Below are positions 33,555 through 43,946 of a stretch of DNA of 64,000 bases, piece after piece. The stretch comes from Craterostigma plantagineum (Eukaryota > Streptophyta > Magnoliopsida > Lamiales > Linderniaceae). Both the position numbers and the translations under genes were made by a program. The stretch covers positions 1 through 64,000 of the forward strand of contig JAPQWV010001604.1 of NCBI GenBank assembly GCA_027422505.1. The letters are read 5' to 3'. Position 1 is the first letter of the stretch. The number at the start of each line of letters is the position of its first letter. The notes under the pieces are model-generated. The model saw only the letters and a program-made list of their open reading frames with translations, searched no databases and was not told the origin of the DNA.

Positions 33555-35156
33555 TAAGAAAGAGAGCAAGGGATTAGTGGAAATCGACCATTTTTGACTT
33601 AGAGATTTTGATGTTGCCAACACATTGTCAACACGTTAGGACTTAGAAAAATTTCGTATATAAAAATTATGAGTAAAGGTCATTGATTCCTCGTTTCGAT
33701 CGAAGCAAGGAAATCATAAGTTCTAAATTTCGATCGAAAGTCCTAAGTTGAGCAATTTAAATCAAAATGAAATCAAGGCATCCAGTTTCGATCGAAAGTC
33801 CTAAGTGGTACGATTTAAATCATAGATTCAATTTAGAGTGTCGTTTCGATCGGAAGTCATGTGCAATTTGGGCCGTTTCGGCGAAAGTGAAATTCAAGTC
33901 AGTTTCGATCGAAAGTGAGATTTAATTTAGACAGTTTTGGTCGAAATTCAAAATCAAATTGGGAAAATCAGTTTCGCCGAAAGTCGTGAAATTGTATCTG
34001 GAAATGGTTTTCGGGCGAAACTGGAATTCGATCGATCAATTTTGATTTGGCTACAGTGTCGATCGAAAGTCAGTCAGTATCGGCCGAAAGTTAAATTCAA
34101 TAATTTAAATTATTTTAAAATTGGGAAAAATGCAGTTTCGATCGGAAGTCATAAAACGCTCAAATCGTTCGATTGAAAAATCATAGAAGTAAAAGCTAAC
34201 AGGATCTATCGATTAGAAAGTGAAATTGAATATGGGTTTTAGGGTCTGGCGATGTTAGAACTAAAAGGAAACTCGATTGAGGCTCGAGTCGCACGAACCC
34301 ACGTAAACCTAGTTTGCGCGATCTGCAAAAACGAGAATAATGTTAGTGAAAATCTGCAGATAATCCGTTTATCCTTACCAAATGTGATGTTTCTGCTGCG
34401 GAAATCGTGAAAAAAAGTGAATTTGAGTGAGAGTATGATGCGATTTGCAGACGCTGACTGAGAGGGTTTTGAAAGTGAATTTTGAAATTCGATGAAGATG
34501 AACAGTGTTTCGGGCGAAACGCTATATGTATAAGTTGAGTTTCGATCGAATCTGATTTTGGTCGAAACTCAGTTTCGTCGAGAATAAATAGAAAGAATTA
34601 ATTTGGAGATTGATTTCAGTTTCGATCGAAAGGAGTTTCGAGCGAAAGTCCGTTCCGCCAAGAAAATTATAAAAGGAATTAAAATGCAGCAGTTTCGATC
34701 GAAACGTACTTCGCGATTTATCAAATCAATTTGAAAGATTTAGGCAAAATTTTCAATTTCAATTGAACAGTTTCGATCGGAACGTACTCCGTGCGATTAT
34801 CAAATCAATTTAAGGAGGTTTCGGGCGATACGTAGTTTCGCCGAGAAAATGTGAAAATTAATTTAAAATTGAGTTTCGATCGAAATTCAATTTCGCCGAG
34901 AAGATATTGTTTAAGGTTAGAGAAATTATTATTTGAATATCCCTTAATGCAATTTTGAAAGGGAATTTTAATAAAAGATCATAAAAACTCCCCCTCAATT
35001 TGTGCAAAGTGTTCAATGACTCCCCCTAGATTAGTGCACAATTTTCAAAGACTCCCTCTAGATACGACCGTAGAATTTTCACATTTAAACGAAAACATAT
35101 AGAGAAAAATTAAGTGACCTATTTACACAATATCAGGTGCATGTAGGGACAATCGA
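33555..35156 (-). other. CTCCCCC cluster and palindrome-rich leader between pol and ORF3
   Basis: Just after RNase H (35157) come CTCCCCCT blocks at about 34987 and 35022 and a variant at 35052. Then follow 1.3 kb dense in TTTCGATCGAAA, TTTCGGGCGAAA and TTTCGCCGAGAA. The stretch ends at a pyrimidine-rich TTTCTTACAG on the minus strand (33552-33561), before the ORF3 start. No gene is visible. Confidence 0.6.
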
Positions 35157-36649
35157 TCATGTCTTGTGGTTCAACATGCCTAACCTAGATACCAAAAATT
35201 GGAATCGCTTTTCATCCAATGCTTTAGTAAATAAGTCGGCAAGTTGAAGATCCGTGTGAACAAAATGCATTTCGATTGTACCTTGTTCTACATGTTCCTT
35301 GATAAAGTGATATCTAATGTCTATATGTTTTGTGCGTGAATGATGCACTGGATTACTTGTTATAGCTATAGCACTTTTAGAGTCACTAAAAATTGGAATA
35401 TGATTTAACGTTATGCCAAAGTCTCGCAACTGGGTTCTCATCCACAAAATATGTGAGCAGCAACACGCAGCAGCGACATATTTTGCCTCTGATGTCGAAG
35501 TTGAGACTCAATTTTGCTTTCGCGACGACCAGCTTACGAGTTTACCCCCGAGAAATTGAGCGGCTCTAGAAGTGCTCTTTCTGTCCAGCTTGCATCCCGC
35601 GTAATCAGCATCGGAGTATCCGACGAGTTCGAAGCTTGACTCCGTCGGGTACCACAGACCTAGATTTGGTGTTCCCTTGAGGTATTTGAAAATCCTCTTG
35701 ACAGCGAGCATGTGAGACTCCTTCGGATCAGCTTGAAATCGAGAACAGAGACATGTGGCGAACATGATGTCTGGCCGACTGGACGTAAGATAGAGCAGGG
35801 ATCCTATCATGCCACGAAAAATCGTCGGGTTAACAGATTTTCCCGAGGAATCTGCATCAAGTTTGCATGAGGTAGACATGGGAGTGGAGGCAGCATTGGA
35901 GTTGTCCAAGTTGTATTTCTTGAGTATGTCGTGAATGTACTTGGATTGACTGATGTGGATTGACTGATGAAGATTCCATCGTGAAGCTGCTTAACTTGAA
36001 GACCTAAGAAGAAGCTTAGTTCGCCCATCATGCTCATTTCAAATTTCTGCTTCATTAGATCCCCAAAGTTCCTGCACATTCTTGAGTCCGTCGACCCGAA
36101 TATGATGTCGTCGACGTAAATCTGCACTAACATTATGTCTGAGCTGTCCTTCTTGATAAAGAGAGTCGTATCGATCTTTCCTTTTGTGAAACCAGAGGAA
36201 ATAAGAAAATCCGAGAGGACCTCGTACCAAGCTCTGGGAGCTTGTTTAAGTCCATAGAGAGCTTTATCGAGTCTGTAGACATGATCTGGTAGTTGTTCGT
36301 GTACAAAACCTTCAGGTTGAGATACAAAGACTTCTTCTTTTAGTATTATGTTGAGGAATGCAAATTTGACATCCATCTGGTAGACTGTGAAGTTCTTGTG
36401 TGCAGCGAAAGCTAAGAAGATCCTGATGGCTTCAATTCTTGCGAATGGGGCATATGTCTCATCATAGTCGATTCCTTCCTGTTGGTTGTAACCTTTTGCC
36501 ACCAGCCTTGCTTTATTCCTGATTACAACTCCTTGCTCGTCCTTTTTGTTCTTAAACACCCATTTAGTCCATATGATAGTTTTCCCAGCTGGTCTAGGTA
36601 CTAGGTTCCAGACTTTCAACCTCTCAAACTGATTGATTTCCTCCTGCAT
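35157..36649 (-). pseudogene. pol: Host sirevirus reverse transcriptase and RNase H
   Basis: RT blocks run from [20 protein letters not shown] through [20 protein letters not shown] and [11 protein letters not shown] to the catalytic YVDDIIFGS (about 36100-36126) and [17 protein letters not shown] 14-bp tandem duplication at 35942-35969 shifts the frame. RT continues as [20 protein letters not shown] in 35909-35508. RNase H has LVGYSDADYAG, an in-frame TGA after SRKQN (35508-35510), then PIFSDSKSAIAI, PVHHSRTKHIDIRYHFI and DLFTKALDEKRFQ up to 35157. [11 protein letters not shown] carries Phe where Gly or Ser is usual. Confidence 0.85.
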
Positions 36650-36977
36650 TGCGATTATCCAGTCTGGATCGGCTAGTGCTTCAGCTACTTTGTTGGGCTC
36701 CTTTTGACTGAGGAGGCAGGAATAGAGGCTTTCATTTATCGTTGATGATCGAGTAGGTACACCAGTTGAGGGGTCCCCAATTATTTTTGAGTTTGGGTGT
36801 GCTCGGGTCCACTTTCTTGTACTAGGTTGTGATGTTCCAGCTGCATTTGTCTCGTGTAACGCTTATTCACTTTCTTCAGCCTGATGTTCTGTTTCTTCTT
36901 CAAGTTGTGGTATTACTGACTCTCCTGAAGAAATTTCAATTGTTGAATCAGAGTGCTGTGGTGTTTCAGCAGCTGAA

Positions 36978-38540
36978 CTAGAGATGATACTGTATCAGTT
37001 GGGAGTTCACTACTGTCATCAAGGTGAAGATCTTCCATCGTAGGAAGGGGATTGTTATTGTTAGTCTCTGTAGGATTCTTATTACCTGGTGCTGCAGAAT
37101 TTGTTGGAGCAGTGGGTGGTGACGGTTAGAGAAGAGATCCTCGAATAAGAGATCGAGTTCCATGTCACTCAATGTATTTGATACTGATGTTTCACCCACA
37201 TAGGAGGTGCTTGGTTGATCCTTTGTCAACTCTCGTAGAAGTCCTGGTTCTGGACTGATTTGTACAGAAACTACCCGGTCTACTTCGTCAAACGTTACAT
37301 TAATGCTTCCCATAAATCTATTCTCCTTGAGGTATACTCGATAGGCTTTTGATGTTGTCGAGTATCGCACTAGTATTCCTTCAAATGCCTTTGGGTCGAG
37401 TTTCCCTCTATCTTCACGATCGTTTGCTATGTAGCACTTGCATCCAAAGACTCTCAGGAAAGATACGTCCGGCACTCTGCCATTTATCAACTCGTAGGGA
37501 GTCCTATTGAACCTCTTGTGAAGGGACCCACGATTTTGTGTGAAGCAGGCTGTATTCATTGCTTCGGCCCATAAGAAGTGATGTAGTCCAGAGTGAATGA
37601 GGGGTGTACGAGTTGCTTCAACTAAGGTTCTGTTCTTGCGCTCAACTACCCCATTTTGTTGAGGTGTTTTCGCTGCTGCGAACTGTTGGGTGATTCCAAG
37701 TGATGCATAGAAGTTACTGAGTTTTCTGTTCTTGAATTCTATCCCATTGTCAGTTCTGATGATTTGTACACTTAGTTGGTAGAGATTTTGAGCAGTTTTG
37801 ATAAACTCAATGATTAGACCTGGCGTTTCATCCTTGGTTCTCAGAAATTTGGTCCATGTGTAGCGTGAGAAATCATCCACAATAACCAACACATATTTTC
37901 GCCCATTAATGGTATGAGTGCGCACGGGTCCACACAGATCCATATGAATGAGCTCGAGAGGTTTGGAAGTTGAGGTTATGTGATTGGTCCGGTGAGATGC
38001 CTTCCTTATCTTTCCCATTACACACGCCGAGCAAAGATGCTCTTTGTGATATCTGAACGAGGGAAGTCCTTTGACAAAGTTTTCTGATCGCAGTTTGTTA
38101 AGGTCTTTAAAGTTGAGATGGGAAAGTCGCTGATGCCAGAGATCGTTCCGATGTAGAGAGGCTCGAGAGATAAGGCATGCCGATCGAACAGTCTTGAGGT
38201 CAATGGAGTAGAGATTCGTCTTCCTGTGGCCAGTGAGTAGCTCTCTTCCATTGTTATCAGTGACACTATATTTGTTGGTCTCGAAGTTCACCTTGTAGCC
38301 TTTGTCACAGAAACGTCCTACGCTGAATAAATTGTAGCTCAGTCCTTCGACGTAGGACACTCCTTTTATAGTTAGCCTGTCATGGATGAGATCACCCGTT
38401 CCTAGCATGGATGCAGATTGACCGTTTCCGAAGTAGACCTTCCCGAGAAATCCTTCAGAGAAGTTGCTCAACAGCTCTTTGTTTCCAGTCATGTGTGAGG
38501 AGCAACCTGAATCTAAGTACCACACATGACGGACCTGCAA
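36978..38540 (-). CDS. pol: Host sirevirus protease and integrase
   Basis: The frame starts right after a TGA (38547-38549) that separates it in phase from the end of gag. Protease active site: WYLDSGCSSHMTGNKEL (about 38463-38515). The integrase zinc domain reads LWHQRLSHLNFKDL, then CSACVMGK (about 38018-38140). The DDE core has HMDLCGPVRTHTINGRKYV, VDDFSRYTWTKFL, IIRTDNGIEFKN and TPQQNGVVERKNRTLVEA. The FLRVFGCKCYIANDRED C-terminal block follows. The frame is open for 520 residues, but a frameshift near 37110-37140 turns the last part out of phase. The region to 36650 is broken. Confidence 0.87.
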   Translation of the reverse strand: MQVRHVWYLDSGCSSHMTGNKELLSNFSEGFLGKVYFGNGQSASMLGTGDLIHDRLTIKGVSYVEGLSYNLFSVGRFCDKGYKVNFETNKYSVTDNNGRELLTGHRKTNLYSIDLKTVRSACLISRASLHRNDLWHQRLSHLNFKDLNKLRSENFVKGLPSFRYHKEHLCSACVMGKIRKASHRTNHITSTSKPLELIHMDLCGPVRTHTINGRKYVLVIVDDFSRYTWTKFLRTKDETPGLIIEFIKTAQNLYQLSVQIIRTDNGIEFKNRKLSNFYASLGITQQFAAAKTPQQNGVVERKNRTLVEATRTPLIHSGLHHFLWAEAMNTACFTQNRGSLHKRFNRTPYELINGRVPDVSFLRVFGCKCYIANDREDRGKLDPKAFEGILVRYSTTSKAYRVYLKENRFMGSINVTFDEVDRVVSVQISPEPGLLRELTKDQPSTSYVGETSVSNTLSDMELDLLFEDLFSNRHHPLLQQILQHQVIRILQRLTITIPFLRWKIFTLMTVVNSQLIQYHL

Positions 38541-38546
38541 AATGAA

Positions 38547-39262
38547 TCAAGTAAGTTTTGGTACCCATTTATAGATGGGTCCCCTTTTGATAGCAGGTGT
38601 AGTAGCCTTCTTGTTCATTGCTAGATTTAATTCTTTGCTAGATTGTTGGGTAGCTGGTTTAAGAATCCAAGCGTGACGATTTCCTATAGGATGCAGTTGA
38701 GATTTCGGAATCCAAATCTGTTTATGACTTAATTTCTCGTTCGGCTTGGTCTTGGAGGTGGTGTGTTTCCGTTTCTTTACTTTATGCTTAATAGTATGAT
38801 TGGACAACGTGGAAGATATGTCCTTAGAACGAGTGCTATGTGACGTGGAGACGCTTTTGCTGAAATGACTGTCACGAGGATGGGAAAGTACATCATTGTT
38901 TACATGACAGAATTTTGATTTTGGGGAATGGAATAACGAAACACGTTCTGCGACATTACAAGAAGTCACTTTTGGAAATGTAAAAGATTTGAAACATGAG
39001 AAGAAAGGTTGGAGACTGGTCTCTATTTCTTATCAGGGACTGTTGTCTTCTTTGCTGAGCCAGATCGAACCTTCTTCGCTTCCTTCGATCTCACGCCTTT
39101 GTCTGTGGGTACATGTGATACATTTGTGTGAGATAAAGGAATTTTCTTTGTAGTTTGCTTGCATTTATATGCAGAGGATTCTGGAACTGGACGGGAGGTT
39201 GAAGGTTTGCAAGCGTCAGGAAAATTTTCAATAGTATAAATTTTGCTCAACAAAATAGTTCT
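38547..39262 (-). pseudogene. gag: Host sirevirus gag C-terminus, downstream of the insertion
   Basis: Two overlapping frames (39262-39023 and 38969-38547) are Lys/Ser/Thr-rich, without known domains. They end GPIYKWVPKLT before a TGA, the usual end of sirevirus gag just before protease. The left-hand duplicate of the insertion's 5-bp target (GTTCT, 39258-39262) marks where gag is interrupted. The other part resumes at 53951. Confidence 0.7.
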
Positions 39263-39496
39263 TGTTAGGATATTTATAGATTGTGTCAATAGTTTAAGTC
39301 TTGTGTTATCTTTTGTAATTATCCTTTTAGCTTGGGCTTTGGACTAGAATGTAATTAATTAATCTTTATTGTTTGGGCCTTAATATACCTAGGGTTAATG
39401 TGGTATATAAAGTTTTACCAACTAGGTGAGAACCTCTCCCTTTTTCAATCCATCAAAGCCTCTTTGATTCCTTGTTTGGTGCAATCGGGACCAACA
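39263..39496 (+). mobile_element. 5' LTR of nonautonomous sirevirus, 234 bp
   Basis: It aligns with the 298-bp 3' LTR (53648-53945), with about five substitutions and a loss of about 64 bp just after the TATA box (after TTTTACCAAC, about 39422). The missing stretch probably includes the transcription start, so this LTR may no longer drive expression. Confidence 0.85.
39404..39412 (+). promoter_or_regulatory. TATA box of nonautonomous sirevirus 5' LTR
   Basis: TATATAAAG is preceded by GTGG. The 3' LTR carries TATATAAGG at 53789-53797. Confidence 0.6.
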
Positions 39497-39498
39497 AG

Positions 39499-39510
39499 TG
39501 GTATCAGAGC
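39499..39510 (+). other. Primer binding site, tRNA-Met type
   Basis: A perfect TGGTATCAGAGC lies two bases after the LTR end. Confidence 0.85.
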
Positions 39511-40983
39511 AAACGTGGATCGATCTGCATTGATTTGAATCCAGTTTCGTTCGATTCCGAGAAAGATCAAAGGTGTTTTGAGCAAAAATCACTCTCGGGT
39601 ATTTTGAGCTCGTTTTGGGGTTTTGATGCTTCGTTTTGATGTTTAAAACCTTTCCCCAGATCAACTCTATGCCTAAAATATTTTTAGAACACTTTTTGAT
39701 CAGTTTTAACGAGTTTTGATCAAGTTCGAAGCAAAAACTTTCAGAAAAAGTCATCTCGGCCATTTTCTATTTTTGGTCGATTTGATCCGGTTTTTGTTGT
39801 TTTTAGCCCACAAATCGGTCGATTATGTGTTTAGGGAATAATTACTGAAGTTTGGATCAAGTTTGAGTGATTGGTTGAGATTTGAGCGAAAACCGGACGA
39901 TTTTCTGGCAAAACGCGTGACAGCAATGGAACAGTGATAACTTGTTCTTGTCCGCGAAAGTTCTCTGTTGCATCGTTCAAGTCCACGAAATTTTTACATC
40001 CGAGAAATTTCATTCCGAGAATCTTCCTAAAACCGCGAAAATTTCTCTGTTTTACCTCACTGTCACTTCATCTTTTCTGAGCTGCAAGATTTTTCAAAAA
40101 CCGAGAAACCCTATATCCGCGAAATTTCGTTCTGAGAATTTACCTAAACTGCGAAAATTTCTCTATTTAATTTCATTTTATCCAACTGCTCAATTCCAAG
40201 ATCCGAGAAATTTTATTCCTGAGAAAGTCTATTCAGAAAATTTATCTAAGCCGCGAAAATTTCGAAAACTGAGAAATATTTCTAAGTAAAGAAAATTCTT
40301 TGAAACTGAGAAAGTTTGCCAAATCCAAGAAATTTTCAGCCGAGAAAGTCTCCTTCTTCCAAAATTTTTTTTCAAAACCACACTTTTCAAATCCGAGAAA
40401 CTTTCTAAAATCACACTTCAATCCGCGATACTTCCTTCAAACTGAACTTTCTTTGAAACATGAAAATTTTTTTAAAAAAGGGGGGGGGGGGCTGAGAAAC
40501 TTTCTCACAAGCGAAATTTTAAAATCCGAGAAAATAATTTTTCAACTGAGAATTTTTCTTTCCGAGAATTTTCCTTTAAAACTCACGAAAACACCAAAAC
40601 TTCTCAACAAATAATTTCTCGGGTAATCTATCTTGTAATCACGTCCCTTCAAATTGCAAATTTTTCTCTCGGGTTGAATTTTTTTCCTCAAACTTATTCA
40701 AGTCTTGATCCTTTACACTTTAGTCCTATCATCCTAGACCACTTTTGACAAAAACATTTTACTCCTCAAATCTCGTTTTTAAATTTCTAGAACTACTCCG
40801 AATTTCAAGATATATTTTCCCTTCAAACGTTTTCGACCATCACACACGTTCACATAGTTCTAAGAAGTTGTTTAAACGGTTTTTCTCAAACTCGACTCGT
40901 TAAACACATTTTTCTCATCTCGTTCGTTACTAACCCTCTTATCTATACAAGATCAAAACCACGGACGATTCACTGCACCAACC
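39511..40983 (+). other. Leader of nonautonomous sirevirus
   Basis: 1.47 kb without a gene. From about 39950 to 40610 it is filled with CCGAGAAATTTC and CCGCGAAAATTTCTC motifs in irregular tandem. It contains an A6-G12 run at 40474-40491. Content and placement parallel the CGAAA-rich leader of the host sirevirus, but the motif differs. Confidence 0.65.
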
Positions 40984-41369
40984 ATGTCTGCCACAAATGA
41001 CATCTCAACAGTGGGCTCCGACACCAGACCTCCGATGCTGCGACAAGGCGATTACAGCATATGGACAAACAGGTTCCTCACGTTCATCAGGAACAAAGGC
41101 GCACCACTCTCTCAATACCTACTGGACCCCATCTTCAACGGTCCAGCACAGTTCTGGACAATTATCCCTGCTCAACCAAACGCAAACCCTCCCATGGATG
41201 AACGCCGCACTCAAAGAGGCCCCATTAATGAGGATGAAGAAGCTCGCCTACAGGCCAAGACCGCCAAAGGATACCTCTTTCAGGCTATGAGCAATGAAGT
41301 CTACGCTCACATCGAGTGCTGCACGACTGCCAAAGAAATATGGGATGAACTAGTGGAAATCATGGCTGG
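40984..41369 (+). pseudogene. gag: gag N-terminus of nonautonomous sirevirus
   Basis: Start ATG at 40984 (MSATNDISTVGSD). The frame contains GDYSIWTNRFLTFIRNKG, GPAQFWTIIPAQP and TAKEIWDELVEIMAG, closely matching the host sirevirus gag (GEYGIWKQRFINFIEIKG, GPAQFWTIIPAQP). Gag forms the virus-like particle. The frame is interrupted after IMAG by the nested element and resumes at 49930 in phase, through the duplicated GCTGG. Confidence 0.87.
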
Positions 41370-42162
41370 TGATGGTGGGACGGTCCCGGAATGGATGTAA
41401 AACACTAAATACGAAACTGGTGATGTAAATGCTGACTGGAATGTTGAAGCAACACTCGATCTCACACAGAATGCACAGCGGATAAAACTCGATATTTAGT
41501 GACGAAAAACAAAGAACACGAGATGAGAATTCTGTGCAGCAAGTTAGAAACTTGCTGCGTGCCTCATGGCGAAATTCCACTATTACGATGGATTACAAAA
41601 ACAACTATCCGTAGATAGTAAAATCAAGCCTAGAAAACTACGAATCGAAAAGATCCTGCAAACGACTACGAAGTACTAAGACTTCTGCACACTGAATACT
41701 AGGCTAAACAATAAAAGAACTCTCGAGGTCACTCAAACTCAATGTATGCTTCGCTCTCGTTTTCTCGTGTCTCGCTCGTGTGTTCATAACGGTAAAATGA
41801 AGTCTCGTATAAGTACTTCGACTTCTGAACGACTTGGACAACGTCCATACTGCCCACAACGTCCACTAACTTCAATATGGCCGTTGGAAGTTAGCTTGGA
41901 CTGCCTCAAACGACTTGGTCTTGTCTTGAGCTTCAAGACTCCTATTTTTAGTATGTTGCTTCCTAGTTTTGCTCCTCCTCTCCCACGCTTATTCCACACG
42001 GTTTGAACCGTTCTAATCCTTATCTAAGTCCTGCACATTACTAAGGAAAGCCACGAAAATAGGTTAGACGGTTTTCGGGTATGAAAGATAAAACCGAGGG
42101 TTGACCAATTCTCAGACAACTATGTTGACGGGAATGTGGTCTCCACATTGTCAACCACAACA
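41370..42162 (-). mobile_element. 3' LTR of young sirevirus, 793 bp
   Basis: On the minus strand it starts TGTTGTGGTTGACAATGTGG and ends GTCCCACCATCA. It contains a hairpin with 10-bp arms (GCAGCAAGTT/AACTTGCTGC) at 41536-41558 and loop AGA. Confidence 0.92.
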
Positions 42163-43946
42163 ATCTCCCCCTTTTTATCTTTCTTCCCAAAACCGTTGCA
42201 GAAGTTAGGCGTAACGAAAACTCCCCCTGAAAGCCACATCTACTCAACCACAAAACGTTAAACAATGGTTAGAGTAAATGCAAATAGAATAGCACTTAAA
42301 GTATTCAAAGTACTAAGAACTTAGTACATATCCATAGGGGTTCTGAAATAAACACCTGCAAAACAAAAACAAAGTGGTCCATAAAATCAAACGCAAGCAA
42401 ATAAAAACACAAGTCAAATAGGCATGCAAAAACAAAAAGCACTCAAGAGTGCGCATGCACAAAAACGACCTAGACCACCTATGGTCTAAATCGCTGGACT
42501 CTGACTCGTATCAGCGCCCGCGTCATTTCCAGCTCCTTCTTGATCCTGTACTCCCCCTGTCTGATTGGCTCCTTATTCTGCTCCCCCTGAATTTCCGCTT
42601 GCAAAGTCACTCAACATTGGTCAGGAGTCATGATCTCCGCCATCCATCTGCACAAACACCTTCTCCCCCTTTTTGGGAAGAAAGTAAACCTCAGGGAACT
42701 TCGCTCTGAGCAATTTGAAAAATACTCTTGTCATTTCAGACACTTCAGCGCTTTCTGCAGATTCGATGTTGAGGTAAATGTGGAACCAACATCTGGACCA
42801 ACATTCTGGGACTCATAAACAGGTGAGTTTGCCATAGAGAAATCAAAGATAAATTCAAGAAATGGAGATGCAAGACAGAATATAAACCCTTGATTGTATC
42901 GAAAGAGTTCAAGAGCAATTAGAAAAATTGCAGAGAGGGGAGTTCGACTTATGTAACTAGGGATTTTGTAGTGGGAAGTTATCAAGGTCACTCAAGTCGA
43001 AACTGCTACATAGAAGCACCAACGAAAAAAAAACTATCCTATCAGTCATGTCAAATAAACGTGGAGGGAGTGGACATAAAAAAATAACCGTTGGGTCATT
43101 AAACTCACTTAGGCAATTTAAATGATAGAAACGAATTTGATAATCAACATGCCTAAGTAAAATCGAGCTGAACATGTTATAAGCAGAGGTTACTCACGTG
43201 AGCATAAAGAGCACATTAGACCATGTTTCAACCAAAAAATACCAAGTCAAAAATCCAAGTAGGCGCAAGTAAGACTAACCGTTTAGGCGACATTGAGGAT
43301 CACTTGAGACAAGCGTAACATGCTGTTCTTCGAGAGTTCTAATGCAATTCTGAGAGATATCTAAACTAGACACAGAATAATGACAAATGCAAGACAAAAA
43401 GCTAAAGCAAGTAAACGAAAGCACATAAAAAATAGCAATACCAAACTGACTGTTACATATGTTGCCTCAACATTTGCCTCAACATTTTAATTCCGTAATC
43501 CTAGACTTTTCTGCTCAACCCTTCTCTAAACCAGTTCCCCTTATTACCCTTTCACCTTATTAATCTAACCGAAATCATGCACTGCCCTTATACCCTATGC
43601 CTCAAGGTTTGGCTTTTTGTCGCATAGTATACATCGTCACCGCGAATGCCGTGTACCTACGGAAACTTATTACCAAGTACCTATATCTAGCAAAGAGTTT
43701 ATGAGCATGCTTATACGCAACAAGGATTGGCTTTTTGTCGCAAAGAGTACATCGTCACAGCGAATGCCGTGTACCTAGGGACGTATTACCAAGAGCCTAT
43801 CAAAAAGGGATCGGGTTCATTTAGGGACCAGTCAAGAAGAGTCAAGTCATTTCACAGGAAAACAGAACAGAATATTTCATCAAACATTAAAGCAGTAACA
43901 ATCTAATCTGGCATATGCTATGTTGATCCAAATGTTGGACCAACAT
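42163..43946 (-). other. 3' tract of young sirevirus with multiple polypurine tracts
   Basis: No credible gene in 1.8 kb. CTCCCCC (GGGGGAG on the minus strand) occurs next to the LTR (42165) and again near 42222, 42550, 42580 and 42662. Multiple polypurine tracts upstream of the 3' LTR are an established Sirevirus trait. A duplicated block of about 73 bp lies at 43610-43682 and 43730-43801. Confidence 0.75.
43610..43801. repeat. Direct repeat of about 73 bp in sirevirus 3' tract
   Basis: Both units begin GGCTTTTTGTCGCA, contain ACATCGTCAC-GCGAATGCCG and end in ATTACCAAG-NCCTAT. They are 120 bases apart start to start. Purpose unknown. Confidence 0.75.

Noticed and set aside
40474..40491. A6-G12 run as a polypurine tract of the nonautonomous element
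   Set aside because: It lies in the 5' leader, far from the 3' LTR; the true tract is at 53636-53646. It is probably a simple homopolymer expansion.
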